From Gilliamella apis (GTDB lineage: Bacteria > Pseudomonadota > Gammaproteobacteria > Enterobacterales > Orbaceae), in the NCBI RefSeq assembly GCF_030758615.1, contig NZ_CP132381.1, forward strand, positions 434,001 to 498,000: a stretch of 64,000 nt of DNA. The letters run 5' to 3'. Numbering within the stretch: the stretch's first letter is position 1; every line of letters begins with the position of its first letter. A program made the position numbers and the translations under genes. This document shows positions 62,129 through 64,000 of the stretch, one piece after another. Below the pieces are notes generated by a model, which worked only from the letters and a program-made list of their open reading frames with translations, did no database searches and was not told the origin of the DNA.

Positions 62129-63105
62129 TTATTTTTCGACGACTTTTGCCGCTGATTTTAATACTTCTTCCGATAGCGTTACACCTTGACGTTCAGCAGC
62201 TTTCTTATTAATTGTTAACTGTGTGATATTGCCAACTTGTGGTGCAATATCACCTGCTTTTCACCGTTAAGAATTCGAATAACAATTTTACCAGCTTGAC
62301 GGCCAAGATCATAATAACTCATTCCTAAAGCGGCAATCGCGCCTCGTTCAGCTGAATCAGGATCAGATGCTACTAGTGGAATTTTGTTTTCATTGGCAAC
62401 TTTAGCTAAAGCTTCGTAGGCCGAAACGACGTTATTATCGGTTGTTGTATAAATCAGATCAACTTTTCCTTTTAAACTTCTTGCTGCAGTTGAAATGTCA
62501 GAGGTTCGTTGTGCTGGTGCAGCGATGATTTTCATGCTACGTTTTTCAAGTGCAACTTGTAATTCTTTAAGTACAATTGTTGAATTAACTTCACTAGGAC
62601 TGTAAACATAACCGATATTTTTTGCATCTGGTTTGATTTTTAACATCATATCGATTTGTGATTCTAATGATAAAGCATCGGAAACCCCGGTTACATTTGT
62701 TTTAGATGCTTCCCAACTTGGCGTCAATTTAGCTGCAACTGGATCTGTCACAGCAGTAAAAACGATAGGGATTAATTTAGTGGTAGCAACTAACGCTTGG
62801 GTACTTGGTGTAGCAATCCCTACGATAGCATCTGGTTTATTGGCAACAAATTGTTTAGCGATTTGGGCAGCATTAGCGCTACTACCTTGGGCACTAGCAA
62901 ATTGCAATTTTAGGTTTTCACCAGCAATATAGCCATTATCTTTTAACTCATCTTCAACACCTTTACGGACATTATCTAAGGCAGGATGTTCGACAATAGC
63001 GGTGATAGCAACAAATTTTTGTTCGGTTTTATTATCTGCAGATGAAAAAAATGTTACTGCGGATAAACTGAGTAACATAAAAAGTTTGATTATTGAATTT
63101 CGCAT
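62129..63105 (-). pseudogene. ABC transporter substrate-binding protein (PF04392), frameshifted near the C-terminus
   Basis: The frame starts MRNSIIKLFMLL with a signal peptide (~1-23) and reads the ABC_sub_bind fold (IVGIATPSTQALV, IVFTAVTDPVAAKL, VTGVSDAL, GYVYSPSEVNST, IYTTTDNNVVSAYE) to NGEK, then ends early at 62215 in QVILHHKLAISHS. Reading one base over from the T run at 62257-62260 restores AGDIAPQVGNITQL, then ends in EEVLKSAAKVVEK at 62129, in parallel with the paralogue upstream. The full protein would be 325 residues. One A is missing in the coding strand (AAAA, where AAAAA fits). This is either a true mutation, slippage or a sequencing error. Confidence 0.8.
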
Positions 63106-63302
63106 TTGCTACTCCTGTAATATTTATTTTACATTCAATCTAAATATTTGCTTACTATAAAGCAAAATCGGACAATTTTCTATAGTTAAAAGAAAGTATA
63201 TGTGTAAATTATTTGTTACAGTTTGTGTTATTTTTGTCGAAATAAATGCGTTATTTACCAATAAACGATAGTAATAATTTTTGAGGAGAGGGGTTTTTAA
63301 AA

Positions 63303-63326
63303 CCTTGCTCATTTCAATGAGCAAGG
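63303..63326 (-). terminator. Hairpin between the two binding-protein genes
   Basis: CCTTGCTCATT and AATGAGCAAGG pair around TC; the minus strand continues TTTTAAAAA. It lies ~30 bp after the upstream gene and may end most of its transcript. Confidence 0.65.
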
Positions 63327-63353
63327 GATTTGATGATTATTTAAGATAAGGAT

Positions 63354-64000
63354 TTATTTTTGACCGATAACTTTATAGGCTGATTCGATAACATCTGCTG
63401 ATAAATCAATGCCTTGCTTCTTAGCGGCATCAATATTGACCACCAAACGTAATGCTTGACCTATTTCTGGCGTAATATTTCCTGGTGCTTCACCATTTAA
63501 AACTCTTACCACAAGTTTGCCTGATTGGCGGCCAACATCGTAATAACTCATACCATAAGCGGCAACTGCACCACGTTCAATTGCATCGGGGAATGATGCT
63601 AACAGAGGTATTTTATTTTCGTTGGCAAATTTAACTAGTGATTCATAAGCCGAAACAACATTGTTATCTGTTGTCGTATAAATAAGATCAACTTTTCCTT
63701 TAAGTGTATTGGCCGCAGTTGAGATATCTGCGGTACGTTGAGCCGGTACCGCTATTAATGATATATTTTGTTGGCTAAGTTGCTGTTGTAGGTTTTTTAG
63801 CACTACAGTTGAGTTAATTTCACTAGGACTATAAATATAACCTACAGCTTTTACATTAGGTACAATTTTCTTCATAAACTCAATTTGAGGGCCTATTTCT
63901 TGATAATCTGAAACGCCTGTAACATTGTTATGTGTTGGTTCCCAGTTTTTGATTAATTTAGCTGCAATTGGATCGGTAATTCCAGCAAAGACGACTGGGA
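63354..64000 (-). CDS. Second ABC transporter substrate-binding protein (PF04392), partial
   Basis: The frame is open from 63354 to the window end; its start is outside. It begins (as read) VVFAGITDPIAAKL, then VTGVSDYQ, GYIYSPSEINST, IYTTTDNNVVSAYE and ends ESAYKVIGQK. It closely parallels the frameshifted copy, so the two are tandem paralogues. An internal ATG at 63875 is not the start. Intact here, it may supply the function lost in the other copy. Confidence 0.88.
   Translation of the reverse strand, partial: PVVFAGITDPIAAKLIKNWEPTHNNVTGVSDYQEIGPQIEFMKKIVPNVKAVGYIYSPSEINSTVVLKNLQQQLSQQNISLIAVPAQRTADISTAANTLKGKVDLIYTTTDNNVVSAYESLVKFANENKIPLLASFPDAIERGAVAAYGMSYYDVGRQSGKLVVRVLNGEAPGNITPEIGQALRLVVNIDAAKKQGIDLSADVIESAYKVIGQK

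Noticed and set aside
59710..64000. Defence island or mobile element after the rRNA operon
   Set aside because: A lone NADAR protein and an ABC importer without integrase, transposase, toxin or direct repeats do not make such a case.

Overview
The window looks like the chromosome of an AT-rich gammaproteobacterium. Gene content and order resemble Enterobacterales and Pasteurellales, but the base composition is low in GC. The 16S rRNA and the protein sequences suggest the Orbaceae (Gilliamella and relatives from insect guts). That placement is an inference from memory and was not checked by a search. No phage, IS element, integron or CRISPR array was seen. Most of the window is housekeeping DNA broken by small metabolic modules.

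Layout. (1) 1-2940: fructokinase (scrK) and a sugar O-acetyltransferase, followed by a decayed partial duplicate of the same pair, then bioB behind a BirA-type operator. (2) 2985-9012, minus strand: rpsB-tsf-pyrH-frr, then deoC-deoR inserted ahead of dxr. (3) 9369-11862: yjdM, and a methyltransferase plus cupin pair divergent from a Crp/Fnr-type regulator. (4) 12445-16849, minus strand: the str operon rpsL-rpsG-fusA-tuf. (5) 17140-21265: xylR convergent with xylAB. (6) 21565-31337, minus strand: a guanine/hypoxanthine-type permease, a TerC/CBS membrane protein, and trkH-djlA-parC-parE. (7) 31560-36104: a DMSO reductase operon dmsABC with its chaperone dmsD, then ubiA. (8) 37448-41433: an RpiR-family regulator divergent from rpiB, an AlsE-like epimerase and a PTS EIICB, which together resemble an allose-type pathway fed by a PTS instead of an ABC transporter and kinase. 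(9) 41552-49206: folP-ftsH-rlmE, yhbY, greA, an AsmA-like protein, hslR-hslO. (10) 49423-59351: trmO, metQ-metI-metN with a MetJ operator, gmhB, and a complete rRNA operon (16S, tRNA-Glu, 23S, 5S), in the same order as around E. coli rrnH. (11) 59710-64000: a NADAR-domain protein and an ABC transporter (ATPase, permease) with two tandem substrate-binding proteins. One binding protein is frameshifted and the other runs off the window.

How the genes work together. The organism appears able to use fructose or sucrose-derived fructose, xylose, deoxyribose and probably a rare hexose. It can respire S- or N-oxides anaerobically through Dms, and it controls biotin and methionine uptake through BirA and MetJ. 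Several local regulators sit beside their targets: DeoR-deoC, XylR-xylAB, RpiR-rpiB and Crp/Fnr-cupin.

Most worth a second look: the PTS-linked allose-like cassette; the placement of essential dxr directly behind the deoC-deoR unit; the duplication scar after the acetyltransferase gene; a possible two-state leader before the purine permease; the methyltransferase with a degenerate SAM motif beside a Crp/Fnr regulator; the frameshifted binding protein; and a 28-bp direct repeat spaced exactly 180 bp.
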